Positions 48,738 through 61,496 of a DNA stretch of 64,000 nucleotides are shown here, one piece after another (positions within the stretch are counted from its first letter, which is position 1; each line of letters opens with the position of its first letter). A program made the position numbers and the translations under genes. The notes under the pieces are model-generated. The model saw only the letters and a program-made list of their open reading frames with translations. It ran no database searches and was not told where the DNA came from. The DNA is from Epiperipatus broadwayi (lineage: Eukaryota > Onychophora > Udeonychophora > Euonychophora > Peripatidae), in assembly GCA_028023455.1 (NCBI GenBank), contig JAQFVV010006427.1, positions 744,001-808,000 of the forward strand, written 5' to 3'.

Positions 48738-48793
48738 TCAAAGCTTGTTAAGAGCTTATTTTGCAAACTCTATATATAATGCAAGCCTAATCG

Positions 48794-49855
48794 CTAAGTT
48801 GAGACAATTACATGCAGATATATACTGCTTACAGGTTTGGTCATATCATGGCTGTGTTTCAACCATATTAATAGATGTAACTAATATAAAGATATATGTA
48901 TTTGTTACTTGTTGTTTTAATACACTTTCAAACAAAAAATAAAGACTCGTGTCTTAGCACTAACAATATTTTCACACCTCTCCCACTGTTAGTTAAAGCC
49001 ACATGGTGTTACAAATCATTCAAGATAAAAGTTGATGAACTTTTTACCATCAGTTGATAAAGAACTTGAATTTTATGATGATTAATTACTAAAATAATTT
49101 TTTTAGATTTTGCATTCAAAACGTTAATTATATTCTACAGTTTGCCTCTTGAGCTGGAAAAATTTATGGAATAATTACCATTCTATAAATTTATAATTTA
49201 ACAAAATAAAATTCTTGTTTTTACTTTTATTTGATTCAAATTAAAAATTCCATCAACAAATCTGTATCATAACTTCACTACTTTTTGAATAAGATGTCTA
49301 CAACCAATTCCAAAAAACATTGTCAAAAATTGAATATCAATTTTCATTTTGATTGTCTTAAATTTTCTACCTATAATAATAACATTAAATAGAAACTATG
49401 TATTAGAAATAATCTTTGGTGAACAACTAATTAATTTCCATTGATGCCATAGTTTTATGCAATTAATGAGGTTAAATACATTAACAAAATCATTAAAGGC
49501 AATATATAAATCACTCTTTTGTTCATGATATTTTTTGTAATATTTATAATGAATTTAATAATAATATATGTTATATTAAGTGTACAAAAATGAAATTTGA
49601 TGTTAAAATAAAGTATTTAGATGTAGAGATGAATATACTTAATAATAATAAAATTATATAATTTTTTTTTTTAAAAATTTCTATCGATTCACAAGCATGG
49701 ATACAAAAGTTGTAGTTATTAACAATTTTAAACATAAATATTATAATTAACCTCAAGTACGTAGTTTTCTTATACGACTGTAGATTTAACTTTTGAGTGC
49801 TTGGATGCTATGTAAAAAAAAAGTTTATAATTAATGTGTTTTAAATTGGACAGTT
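48794..49855. other. AT-rich non-coding DNA
   Basis: No gene or repeat family recognised. The 61-codon frame at 49,571-49,756 is AT-rich noise. Confidence 0.55.
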
Positions 49856-50530
49856 GATCTGGAAGATAATAATCTAATTCAATATCTGGATTTAAAATTA
49901 AAGAGGACACAATGCACTCCAATATAAAATGGTTATAATCCCTCCTCCCATATTACAGAATACATAGATGTCAAATCTAAAGTACCTATGTTTCATAAAA
50001 TTTCAGGGCTAAAACACTTTTTATACTGCAATTATTATTTATGCCAATATGAATTGGATAAAAGTAAGAACATTCAACATTATATCACTGACTTAATAAA
50101 AGCAGATTATTACAGAATGTACATATATTGATATATAGAACAATTCAAAACCAAAATAATTAATAAAACTGTCAATTGTAGAAATTGCCCTACAATATTT
50201 CTGATGTATGGGTAATAAAATAGCACAAATATGTTTGGATAAATTTAATGTCAGATTAAGAACTTTTTATACATTTAAACAAACTTGAACTAAGGGGCCT
50301 ATACTGTAAACTGCAGCCAGAAGGACTGCCTGGATATATATTATTGTGAAACCAGGAAAAATTTTAGAAGTAGAATGACTCACCATTTATTAATGCATAA
50401 AAATTCTAAGATTAAGCCTGCAACTATTAATCTATCTTTCATAATCATAAAAGAGAACACATCCATAGTTGTAAACCAAGTATTATCAAAATTATGTGTG
50501 AAAAAAGAAATGATCGTAAAAGTAAAATAA
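49856..50530 (+). pseudogene. PLE-like remnant: reverse transcriptase thumb and GIY-YIG endonuclease
   Basis: The first plus-frame stretch (49,856-50,130, about 90 codons with one stop) contains IQYLDLKLKR and then NPSSHITEYI and KVPMFHKISG, which fits the region after the catalytic palm of a PLE-type reverse transcriptase. After broken sequence with a CRNC pair near 50,180, a second open stretch at 50,297-50,530 reads AYTVNCS ... DIYYCETRKNFRSRMTHH. That fits a GIY-YIG nuclease with AYT for GIY, YYC for YIG, the following arginine-rich helix and a histidine-rich end. The YIG glycine is cysteine here. It is not closely similar to the other PLE pieces in the window and may be a different lineage. 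Dead. Confidence 0.55.
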
Positions 50531-52744
50531 AGGAGGGGTGGTTCATCACACAAAATGAATATGTAATAAACCAAAAATCAAATAGCATTCAAATCAGACT
50601 CACCATGGATATGATATGAAAGGATTGAAAGTATACTTGATACAATAAACGTTACTAAAGGTTATAATTAAACCCTGTTTTAGTATTTTTTGCATAAATA
50701 AGGATATACTTAAATATTCTATCATAATAATAGTGTCTATGTATAAACCCCCAAAAATATTTTTAATTAGATTGATTTGAATGTTTTAACATATTTGCCA
50801 TGCCACAGACTATTCATCTCTACCTATATACATATATTGATATGTTATTGAGATAGCATTTTATATGTGTGTGGATACTATTGGATAAATTATTTTTTGC
50901 CATTCTGTAGGACAATTCATTTTAGATATTTACAGCCATATACATAATAAAATAATGCAAGTAATAATATAATTACATTTAAAATGTATCTCAACTAAGA
51001 AAAAAATTATAATGTATTTGACTAATACAAAGGTAATTTTAAAATCTTCGTTCAGTGAAAAAAATGTTGAATTATAAATAAAATCTTCTATTTAATAAAT
51101 CTGTCACATGAAATCTGAATGTAGCAGAATAATATTTATTAGTTGAGTGATATACAATGCTTTCCATTATTATGTTTTTAAAGTACATACTCTCCTTTTC
51201 AAAAATCTCCTCTCATAAGATATTTTATTTTAAAACAACATAGACAGTATTTGATGTATTTATTATATTCCCATTTCATGAATTATATTATGTTTAATAT
51301 AAAATTTATAAAGCAGTATAGACCATTCTAATATAATTTGAAGTTTAGTATCTTAAATTTAAAGGATATATAAATAAGTCAATACATTTAATTTAAATCA
51401 ACTTAGCCTATTTCGTATAAAGAATTAAATTGGCCGCACACACACAAAAACTATACTTATTAAATAGTCATTACCATATAAAATGTTATAAATTTATGAA
51501 TAGTCTTAAGATCAATAACTAATTAACAATATATATTTAAACGAATAAATGCTACAAATAATAATAAATTAATCATTGTAAAGTATAGAAATAATCAATG
51601 TTTGTGTTTCTTTGTATCCTAATAAGAGTGAAGTCTCTGATTTTGTTTAATGTTATTATTCATTCAAAGCTTTCTTTTTTAAATCAATGTTTCATTTGTT
51701 AAATGGAAAATCAAGTTAAATCAATACTTATTTTGTATTGTACATTAATTAAAGATATTTAGATGATTAATTATCACACATAATGAATTATTAATTTCGT
51801 TGATTGATTACCCATTTATTCATGGTTGATTATTATTATTATTAATAATAATAATAATTTAATATACATTTCTCTTGACTGATTGAATTTGAATGTGTAT
51901 TACTTATTTATTAAATTAATTTCTTTTTGGTAGGTGGTGGATAATACTTTATCAATATTAAATTATGATAGTTTCCTGTTGTAATTTTGCATGAATATTT
52001 CTATACAATTAACTACTTCAACGATATTCATTTATCTATTTATTCTAGGGAAAGGAAAACATTGAACATTTTATTCCATATTTGATAAATTTTAGATTTT
52101 TTCCAGTCATAACTTAAATTTAAAATGAAAAAAATTTACTTCAGTTTGCTTGAATTTTCAGCAATAAAAAATATCTTAAATATTTTTTTTTTTTTTTAGG
52201 TTGTTTATTATAATTGAATTCTTAAATGAGTGCTCAAAAAATCTTAATTTAACTATTTATTTTAAAATATGACTTTCATGTAATGTAAATCTTGTAGCTT
52301 CTCAACAAAATTTTAGAACAAAAAATGAAGAGAAAGAATGTTCACATTGTTTGATCCAAATTTTTTTATTATATTATTTTAAATCCAAGTTATGTTTTTT
52401 TTAAATTTCTTGCAATAGACATCTTGAGGAAACTGAATATTAACCATTTTAAATATATGTATAATACATATTTTACAGGGTTTATCCATGTAAGATTTTA
52501 ATTAGGTATTCCAATGTTTCAACTTGATCACACAAGTCCTCAACTGGAAAATGAATGCTATATAATTGTAGAGGAACTGTAAACATTGTCCATAATAATT
52601 GTTAAAATTCCACAACTAAACAAAAATGTTAAACAAATTGAAAATTAAATAAAAAATGGATAAACAACAAAATAAAAAAATTCAGAATCTTCAGAGTAAT
52701 TTATTTTCAAAACATTTTTACAAATATGAGAAAGTTTACATGTA
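50531..52744. other. AT-rich non-coding DNA
   Basis: No gene recognised; short TA, TTA and AATA runs only (for example ATTATTATTATTAATAATAA near 51,831). Confidence 0.55.
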
Positions 52745-54345
52745 TCATCACATTTGTTAATACAATTTGATCTTTTTAGTATCTCAATAGTTTCTTTGAT
52801 TTTATATTAGTGTAGGGTTTCACACTTGGATAGCACCATGGCCTTAGAAAAATCAATATTGTGACCTAAATCCATTATATGGCTAGATTGATGATGATGA
52901 ATGTTGCTTCACTGCATTAGCATGTTTATTGCTTCTAGTATTGATGTGAGTATTGCTTATACCCATATAAGAAGACTTACAAATGCTCATGAAATCTCAT
53001 AACCTCCTTGAGCCTCAAGATGGCTTGAATCTTTGAGTTTGGCTAAAAAATTACTAATTTTTTGATAAGGAATGTATGCTATTTTTGTGTTATAACATTT
53101 CAGAATTCATCTGATACTGTCTGAGGTTCCTTTTTGATAAGGAATACAAACCCTAATAGTTTATTTTTCATTTTTGGTATTTTTAACTTGAAATAAGGTT
53201 CAATATTTAACCTTTTTATAATAACTATTTGTTAACAATCCATTATTTATATAATGTATTTTTTCTTCTAGATATATCTTAACTGAAAGGTTAATTGCTC
53301 TGTTAGATAACGTTTTAGCTATAAAAAATCTGAGCTAGATGATGATGATAATAAAATTGGAAGTACCTATCAGTATGTTTTTCTGAAAGCTGAGAATGAT
53401 AAAAAATTATTTTGTTTTCTTGTGACAAGAATATCAAGAAAGGGAAGTTTCTCATCAGATTCTATTTTCATTGCAAATGTAATATTGGGATGAATATTAT
53501 TTAAATGTGATAAAAGATTTTCTAATTTATGTTTGCCATGTTGCCAGATGACAAATGTGTTATCTATATATCTCAGCCAAACAAGTATTAAAAGTTCTGA
53601 TTCTATATGTTCCATAAACAAATCAGTTATTACTCCTAAAATAGAAGTTTGTCTATAATCTTGTTCATCATATAAGAAATATGTATTTGAAAGACAATGT
53701 TTAGCCAAGGCAAAAATATAGTCAGGAAAAATATATCATTGAGAAATGATAATAAAAGCTTCATCAACTGGAATATTTATAAAGAAAGAAATAGCATCAA
53801 AATTAATCAACATACTAGCTATATTAACTTTAAGATTTTAAAAAAAAAAAAACCAAAATGTATTGTGAGTTTTTTATATATGACTTAATGGATGATATTG
53901 TATGTTTTATCAAATTAGATAAAAATCTAGCTAAATTGTGAATTGGAGATCCTATTGCACTTACTATTGGATAAAGGGAGGTATCTGCTTTATGTATTTT
54001 AGGAAGTGCATTGAATTTTGGACAGATACAAGATTTCTCATGAGAAATATTTTTTTTTTTTTCTTCAATTGACAATTTATTAATGATTGCTTTAGTTTTT
54101 TTTTTTCTAAATAAATTGTTTGATCTTTTAAATTTTATATAAATTTTATCATTTAACAAAATCAGGATTTTGTTATATATAACATAATACATGATTACCA
54201 TATTATTATCCTTATCATCTGGAAGTATAACCAATGATTTATCTGATTTTAGGTTATGTAAAGCATGTCTTTCTTCTTTGATATATTGTCTCTAAGAAGT
54301 TTAGCTTTTTTAAAAATATTACAATTATCTGCCCTAGTTATTGTG
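52745..54345 (-). pseudogene. Penelope-like element remnant: reverse transcriptase and GIY-YIG endonuclease
   Basis: Minus strand, N- to C-terminus. A 134-codon frame (53,830-54,234) has VILPDDKDNNMV at residues 2-13, LPKIHK at 77-82 and PIVSAIGSP at 89-97, the fingers and motif region typical of PLE reverse transcriptases. A 112-codon frame (53,370-53,708) has ILGVITDLFMEHIE, then YIDNTFVIW at 47-55 where YxDD is expected, and LPFLDILV at 88-95. Endonuclease traces follow at 52,745-52,985: CKSSYMG, then after a frameshift GHNIDFSKAMVLSK and KETIEILKR. The second catalytic aspartate is Asn, and frameshifts and stops separate the pieces. No terminal repeats were identified. Confidence 0.8.
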
Positions 54346-54395
54346 ACAGAATTGTTTGAACCCAGTCACAACTAGTATAACAGATGATGGTCATT

Positions 54396-54451
54396 ACACA
54401 CACGCACACACACACACACATATATATATAGATGTTATATATATATATATT
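54396..54451. repeat. CA/TA microsatellite
   Basis: CA repeats passing into TA repeats, interrupted by GATGT. It lies between the PLE remnant and the next inverted-repeat element. Confidence 0.9.
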
Positions 54452-54502
54452 TAATATTTACAAGGTGGTGGCTGTATAAATACCCAGAATGAGGGGGGAG
54501 GT

Positions 54503-55491
54503 GCTCTGTCATTTTGAAGCAGTATGTATGTGCATGTTACAAACATGTGTATAAATGGGTTTGATGGTTGAAGAGATAGAAATGAGGTTTTATTTCACAT
54601 TATAAAAACCCAAAAGATTCCAGAAGAAATGAATTTTTGCTTTCTTTTGTTACTACAAGAAAAGCAGCAGGTGATAAAAGCTTTCACACTTCAACTAAAA
54701 TCTGTTTAGGTGGCAACTGGAGATATAGAAAGAGCAGATCGAGTGAACTTTGTAGAACTTTCTAGAATAAATGGAGGGGGTTATAAAAGAAAGGGACCCA
54801 GAATGCCCCTTCTCTTGTCCCTGCAGAGATTGAATCATTAACACAGCAGAATCGAGCATTCAATTTCAAAAATCAAAATCACAAGTTTACCTAATGGCAG
54901 CCCAAAAAGAAATGTTGGGGTAAGAGCTGAACGTATCAGGCTCGAACCCCTAGCTCCCACTAACTGCAGTTGCTACACTCAACAATAACAAGATGCCTCT
55001 CTGGATTAAAACAACTACGAATATCAGAACCATAAAGCAGATCCTCATCAAATGAAGGCTATATAATAAATCAAAGAAAGGGAAAACTCATGATGGATCA
55101 TATATCTAGTTACCTATGATATTCAGAACTATTAGAAGTAAAAATATATTCTTCCACAAATTCCCTGGGGATAGGCAGGTAATAAAAGAATTTTATGTAT
55201 TGATTTACTAAGAAAGAAATTATTAATCGATTCTTTAGGCTTGCATATTTCAACTAACAAACAATATAAACTTTTTGTTTAAGATTTTACTTGCGGACAT
55301 TAATTATCACTATTAGATATTGAGGTCACATGAGAAACTCAGTAAAGTGACCTCTAATAGTAATAAAGAACAAAGAGAAAAGTAGTGGAAGGGAAATCTT
55401 TTTCTATTAATCTTCACTATTTGACTTATTTATAATAATAAATATTTGAAAGAATATTGCGTGCATGTGTGACAAATCAAAATGACAGAGC
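54503..55491. mobile_element. About 1-kb element with 15-bp perfect inverted ends
   Basis: GCTCTGTCATTTTGA at 54,503-54,517 is exactly inverted at 55,477-55,491. The interior is less AT-rich than its surroundings, with a TATAA stretch after GGGGG near 54,780 and a tRNA-like sequence at about 54,940. No long open frame. Target duplication not seen. It could be a non-autonomous DNA transposon. Confidence 0.5.
54936..54990 (-). repeat. tRNA-like sequence (SINE head or captured promoter)
   Basis: The minus strand contains GGTTCGAGCC, a perfect polymerase III B box, preceded by TAGCAACTGCAGTTAGTGG, an A-box-like stretch with a small insertion. No cloverleaf can be closed by eye, so it is not called a functional tRNA gene. 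Confidence 0.45.
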
Positions 55492-56544
55492 GTTAAATAT
55501 ATTTATATTAATGGGTTAAGGGTTAAATTATATATATATTATGTAATTAAAAAGAATAATAATTGTCATTGGGCATAGTGTTTAATAAATCTGATTTAAT
55601 AATAAAATCGTATGTAGTAATTTTGTTGTGATATTTTTCTTTATGTATATTTTTTGTATTTGAAACTCTTATTCTCATTCGTGTCTACTCTCGGCCATAA
55701 TGCCATCTGACCTGAGTCTGATCTAGCTGATGGTCAATACTTCTCTAACATTTCTGAAGACAGTGGCTATTATTGGTAATATATTCACTTCACATAATTC
55801 TAATTTTGTTATAAGATTGGCACTTGGAATCCTATGGATGTCCATAAATATGCATTGGGAATCTATTAGAATCACTGAGAATGAATTTATAAGACATTCT
55901 TATCAATCAATGATTAAGTCAAAAAGAGTTTTGGGTTAAATATACACATAAGCACGTATGTTTAGAGTTGAAAATGTGTTAGATGAAACCTATTATTAGA
56001 ATGATTATTAGAGTGATGGGGGGTTTTGTTACACTATATTAGATATATCTTATACTACTAATGTTATATATAGAGCATATCTGACTTGATTTTTTTGTAA
56101 TTTTATACTACTAAAGATAGACAAATAAATTTTCATACATTTGCATATATACTTATAAATTATGATCAAAAAATATGTTTCAGAATATGGTGGCTAAAGC
56201 AGCAATAGTTACTCATCTACAAATGATTCAATATAACCTAATACTGACTCAATTATGATCAATGTTCATTTATTTTAAATATTGAGAGTATAAGGATAAT
56301 AATGTACTCTAATAATTATATATATGTATTTATTTATTTATTTAGTTTTAAATATCAAGTCTTTAATAAGAAACTAATGTTGAGAATAATAAATTAGTAA
56401 ATTTGAAAATTATCACATTTTTTAAATGTTATTTAAATATTATCTGAAGGCATGCATAAAAACATGTATATGTTAACAGAAATGTTTTCAATTTTTAATT
56501 GATTATTATCATTGATGATAATCACCAAATTGAAATAAATAACC
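55492..56544. other. AT-rich non-coding DNA
   Basis: No gene recognised apart from a family D fragment at 56,059-56,112. The 69-codon frame at 55,730-55,939 shows no family motif. Confidence 0.5.
56059..56112. repeat. Tiny family D remnant
   Basis: AATGTTATATATAGAG matches the minus-unit text at 48,037 and CTGACTTGATTTTTTTGT matches the plus-unit end at 48,463. The two are fused in opposite orientation, so even this relic keeps a fold-back join. Confidence 0.45.
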
Positions 56545-56730
56545 ATGGTATTTATCTATCTATCTCTTTATTAATCAGTATATGTATATGCCTGTCTGTC
56601 TATTTATCTATTTATCCTTCTATTTATATGTTTGTCTCTCTCTGTTTATCTATCTACACCAGTCTCTCTCTCTCTCTATATATATATATGTTCAGTCATT
56701 TATCAGTCTATCTCATGGTCTGTATATTAC

Positions 56731-56820
<90 letters not shown>

Positions 56821-56990
56821 GTCTATCTGTCTGCCTGCCTGTCTGCCTATTTATCTATCTATCTATCTGTCTATCTGTCTGTCTGTCTATCTGTTTATCT
56901 GTCTAACTGTCTATCTGTCTGTCTGTCTGTCTATCTATGTCTGTCTGTATGTCTGGCTGTCTGTATATCTATCTTTCCATCTATCCATCC

Positions 56991-57040
<50 letters not shown>

Positions 57041-57056
57041 ATATATATATATGTAA
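56545..57056. repeat. CTAT/CTGT tetranucleotide microsatellite
   Basis: About 500 bp of TATC-type repeats with TGTC variants, ending in a TA run. All three frames on this strand are open for 135-160 codons and read as repeated Ser-Ile-Tyr-Leu or Ser-Val-Cys-Leu, which is what this repeat encodes by default. They are not genes. Confidence 0.97.
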
Positions 57057-60000
57057 GTGCCTAACTTATTTCATGGAACAAACAAATCTGAATAAGTAAC
57101 TAAGACAATTTATGAGCAAAATTATCAAATAATTATATTAATAAATCTAAAAATAATGCCAACAGTTTGTTATACCAATGCCAATATATTTTTTTCAATG
57201 AAAGATAAAAATTTTACCTGAGTTTCAGTTTAGTATATATTAATAAATCAAGCATTAATGCTTTGAAAGAGTTGAAACTTATTATTTGGGGTGATTTTTT
57301 ATATATTATCTGAGCATGCTTGCAATTTCAAATATTAATTTTGATGAAATAATAATGATTTTAATAAGCAAATAAATATTTGTATGGTTTACCAAATATA
57401 TATCACTAAAAATATAAACCTATTTCCTAATATCCAATAAAATGTAAAATATCTACCTATCTATATGTTCATATACTATATTTAATAATGATGTAAATTG
57501 CAAGCCTTCTGAACTAGAATAGGTAATCATGACATACTGTAATCTTTTTAAATAATGTCTTTTCATTTGATGTCGGTAATTTTTTAAAGATAATACATAT
57601 GATAGTTGTTGAACTTTTTTCTGTGATGAATATATGATTAAAATTTCCGATCTATAATATAAGAATATGTTAAAACTAAAAACTACCAAATTAGAATTAA
57701 CTCTGACTCCATCTAACTCAATTTAATGATGTCATTGATATAAAAGTTCAAAATATTTGATATTATTTAACCTCATTCATTTTATAGATTAATATATTTT
57801 TAAAAAGGAAATAAGGAAAAACCAGTAATTTTTTGGAAATATTATTGATACTTATTATACCAAGTATATTCAAACGAGCTAGAGAATTATATCTAAGACC
57901 TTCCACTTAATTCTAAAATAAGCACATGAATCTGGAGTATAGAGTGAAAAAGAAAAGCTGTAAACAATCTCAAGCAACAATATAAGTTTGCTGAAAAATT
58001 ATCAATATGTCTCATAATCTCTAGTATTTTTCTGATATCCTGAAAAAAGTTTGTAATAAAACAAGCTATCGAAATCTGATATTTTAAAACATATCTATTG
58101 GTTGTATAAATTAAGTGAAATTATAGAGATAGTTTGAAGACTTAAGTTAATTGAATTATTTAAGGCTTAAAAACTTATAAAAATATTTTTGTGTGTGGTA
58201 TATATATATCATTTTCTTATAATTAAATTATTATAATCTTTATTTAAAAGTATTTAAAAAAGGATAATAGATTGAATCTGCGTATAGGATTTTAAGCATA
58301 ATAGATAAAGGTATGACACACAAATATATGCATGTATACAGTATCGTTATTAAGTCATTAAGTCACGAAATAAAAATTTAATAATTAAGAAAAAGAAGTA
58401 AACTCAGACTTGCAGGATTTGTCTCTTTGGAGATGTTAAACATTTTGTGTTCTCCCAGTGATAAACCATTCATTTTTTTTAAACCGCAAATAAAATTATA
58501 TATAAATAATAAGCTCAAGTTTGTTCATTTTATCGTTTAAGCTTTTTAAATAACTAAAATAAGCCTTTTAATTTATGCATTAATATTTTTAAGCTTTTTA
58601 TTATTTAATCGATTTTTAATTTTATATAATCGCTTTAACTATTTGATTTTTATATAACATAATCGCACTAAAAATAATCTTTAAGTGCATTAAATTACTA
58701 TTTTGATTTTAAATCTTTTTAATAGTATGTGAAAAGCAATATATTATGCAAATTCTAAAATAAGTACGGATCTTGCACTAACCTTAATAAAAATAATAAT
58801 GTTAAATAAAATGAAATATGCTATGAAATTATAATAACTACTTACTTTTAATAAGCTGTTGCTATTTTAATGTTTAAATGCATGTGTAACAGTTCAATTC
58901 AAAATCACAGTTGATTTACTATGCAACAAAATATTTTGGTCAGATGTAACATTTTGTCAATGCAGCATAATTTATTTTCTTAACATTATTAAAATATTAG
59001 AATAAATAATATTCAAATCTCAACATAAACTTTATTGAGATGTTATATCACAAAAAATTTCTTAGCTAAAGTTTAAGTCACAGTAGTAAGATTTGTTGTA
59101 AACATTTGCTATTAATAGTTTTTATCTTAATATGGAATTGTTTGATAATTAAAAAGTGGGACCAAACTATTAATAATTAACTGTACTATAAATAATATTT
59201 ATTAATAAAATTTATTTTATAGTTACTGACTTTAATAGTTATTGCTTTAAGTAAATTATTAATTCAATTTTTTAAAAATCATAATGATATGTTACTTTAA
59301 TAGAAATCATTTCTTTAACACTGACATGTGATTAATTACTATGATCTCATAATATTAAATGATCTTTATATAGCTATCGCAAGACAAATGTCTCTCCATC
59401 AGTTTTCTCCATCCCTGTCCCAGCAACAAAGAAAGACATTGAAAAAGAAATATTTCTTAACAGGTTTATCATTTAAGTGAGGAATGTATTCATTTTTACA
59501 CCTTTTTTTTTATTTATCAATAATTACATGAATCTAAAAGAAAAATGCTACATTTGTTAAAAGATAAAAAAAATTTCAAGTTTTACCTAGCCAGAATTTG
59601 AATGTTAGCTCAAAAGAAAGATAATTCAATGCACTTGTCACTATTCTATTAATCTTTATATTCAATAAAATATAATATATAAATGCATCTTAAAATCTTA
59701 ACATCTCTAAGCTTTAAATACCTATTTAATCAATTTTTTATATATGTAAATAAACTGTTACAAAAGCTGTAGTCAAACAAAATGAATCTAATTTTACATG
59801 AGATCCTAAGAGCTTATTAAAAGAGAAGTTTAGACATGCTAACTTCAATAATAAAAATTTTTGCTCACTATAGATTTAAACGAAATAAAATTGACCCAAT
59901 TTATTATTCTTATGGCAAAATGACCAAGTATTCATTTTCGCAATCTCGTAAAAGTTTAAAGATTTTTTAATATGCAATACAGTGTATTAGAAAATAGGCA

Positions 60001-61484
60001 AAAAATATTATATAAAGTTGTGTGTATATATATTACAATCTTATTAAATCCAAGTCATAATATCACAATTTAATAAACAATAAAAAAAAAAACCTAACCA
60101 AACAAACAAACTTTCACACTCTAGTGTACAACATTTTTCTTAACCTATAAACATTTGTAGTACTAAATATCTAGAATTTATTTCCAGCACAAAGCTTTAA
60201 TAAGAATAAAAATTTCAAATAACTTTGTTGTAGGGATTATTTTTTAAAAAAGACGAGTTATTCTACTATTAGGCAGAATTCTTCGAAAAGAGTCGTAGGA
60301 TTTTATGTGACAAAAGAAGCAATTTTATCTACAAATTATTTGCAAAATAGTTTGTGTATATTCATAATACGTTAATTATAAAAAACAGTTATAAAAGTAT
60401 AAAATATTTAAATGAAAAAGACAACAACTATTTTTTACTTTTTTATTTGACATACACAAAAATACACAAATGGAAATTAACTCTTAGATGGCTAATCTTT
60501 AAATATTCAAAATACAGTATAAACAATAAACGAAAGCAAATAATTATGTATAGCAACTGATAAAATCAAACAAATATACATTATATAAAATATAAATATT
60601 AATGTTCTAATAAAATTATGTAATTGGATACTTAGCTTTTCAAAAGATAATGTGACACTGAATTTTAGAAACAACAGTTTGAACATTAATCCAGTAAACT
60701 TAAATTTTTGAATCCAGCATTGTTATTTATTAAACCATAAAAGGAAAAAAACTTTAATCATAATCTGACAGTCAAATTAATAAATTATAGTTGCAAATGA
60801 TAGGAAAAAGTCATTACTTAATTATCCAATTTTCAGCAATATGTCTAGTAGCTTTAAACTAGAAGAGAGAATAAACATAAAGAACTTTCAAATTATTCAC
60901 AATATTTTGCAAACTAAGTTGTATCCATGTGATTTTAGAAAGAAATTTAACACATACCTTTTAGTCTTAACCCAATCTTGACTAATGTGTGTGTTAAAAT
61001 TAATCTTATTCCTAATGTTTTAATAAATTCATTAACTTTATCCTTCTTTAGTTTTACCAGAAACATTAGGATTTATTTTTATTTTTCTAATTTCTATCAT
61101 TTTCTTCTGTAAGTTAGTCTGCTATTGTTTGAATTATAAAATAATATATTAGCATTTTTAAATTTTACAAGTTATTGGAATGATGCATTAAACTGTGAAT
61201 AATGTTTGTAATTATTTATTTCATTTTTTTTTTAAAGTTGTATAAAGCAATGAATTCAATGTGTAGCTTATACTAATAAAAAAATTATCTAGAAATTATT
61301 AGATAAGTAGCTATGGTTAACTTTCATAAATATGTATAATAACATGATATTTTTAGGCTTCTAATCCAAGCCTGATAAAATATTTTTTTTTTAGATTTCA
61401 ATAAAGTTTAGGGTTTTTTTCCCAACTACCTGTAGAGGTCCCTACTATTGTATTTTATATGCACGTGATTGAGGCTATAGCCTT
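57057..61484. other. AT-rich non-coding DNA
   Basis: No gene recognised. Frames at 57,453-57,689 and 60,354-60,560 have random AT-rich composition. A possible decayed SINE lies at 59,581-59,665. Confidence 0.55.
59581..59665 (-). repeat. Possible decayed tRNA-derived SINE
   Basis: The minus strand shows TAGAATAGTGA, a fair A box, and about 35 bases on ACATTCAAATTCTGG, a fair B box. The body is AT-rich. Single copy in this window, so weak. Confidence 0.35.
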
Positions 61485-61496
61485 AATGAATATTAT

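Larger units (their letters stand above)
47601..48776. mobile_element. Family D hammerhead array, tandem and inverted units
   Basis: A full minus unit (47,601-47,972), a truncated minus unit (to about 48,124), then plus sequence made of a near-complete and a truncated unit. The unit start ACAAAAAAAATCAAGTCAGA recurs at 47,603 and 47,975, giving a period of 372 bp. Flanks ATAATGAAGCTTAATC (47,585-47,600) and ATAATGCAAGCCTAATC (48,777-48,793) look like an aged target duplication. The minus-strand 3' end is complete (CTTGATTTTTTTTGTCA); the inverted end is incomplete. A TAGCTGGATTGG ... TTTCAGATTTTC pair may be tRNA-like boxes, weakly. The 61- and 65-codon frames at 47,622 and 48,745 are repeat DNA. 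Confidence 0.8.

Noticed and set aside
53697-53888. Plus-strand 63-codon frame
   Set aside because: It overlaps the PLE reverse transcriptase remnant on the other strand and has no motif of its own.
54936-54990. Functional tRNA gene
   Set aside because: The B box is perfect but acceptor, D and anticodon stems cannot be closed by eye.
56499-57099. Three overlapping open frames of 135-160 codons
   Set aside because: They are default readings of a CTAT/CTGT microsatellite, open in all three frames.
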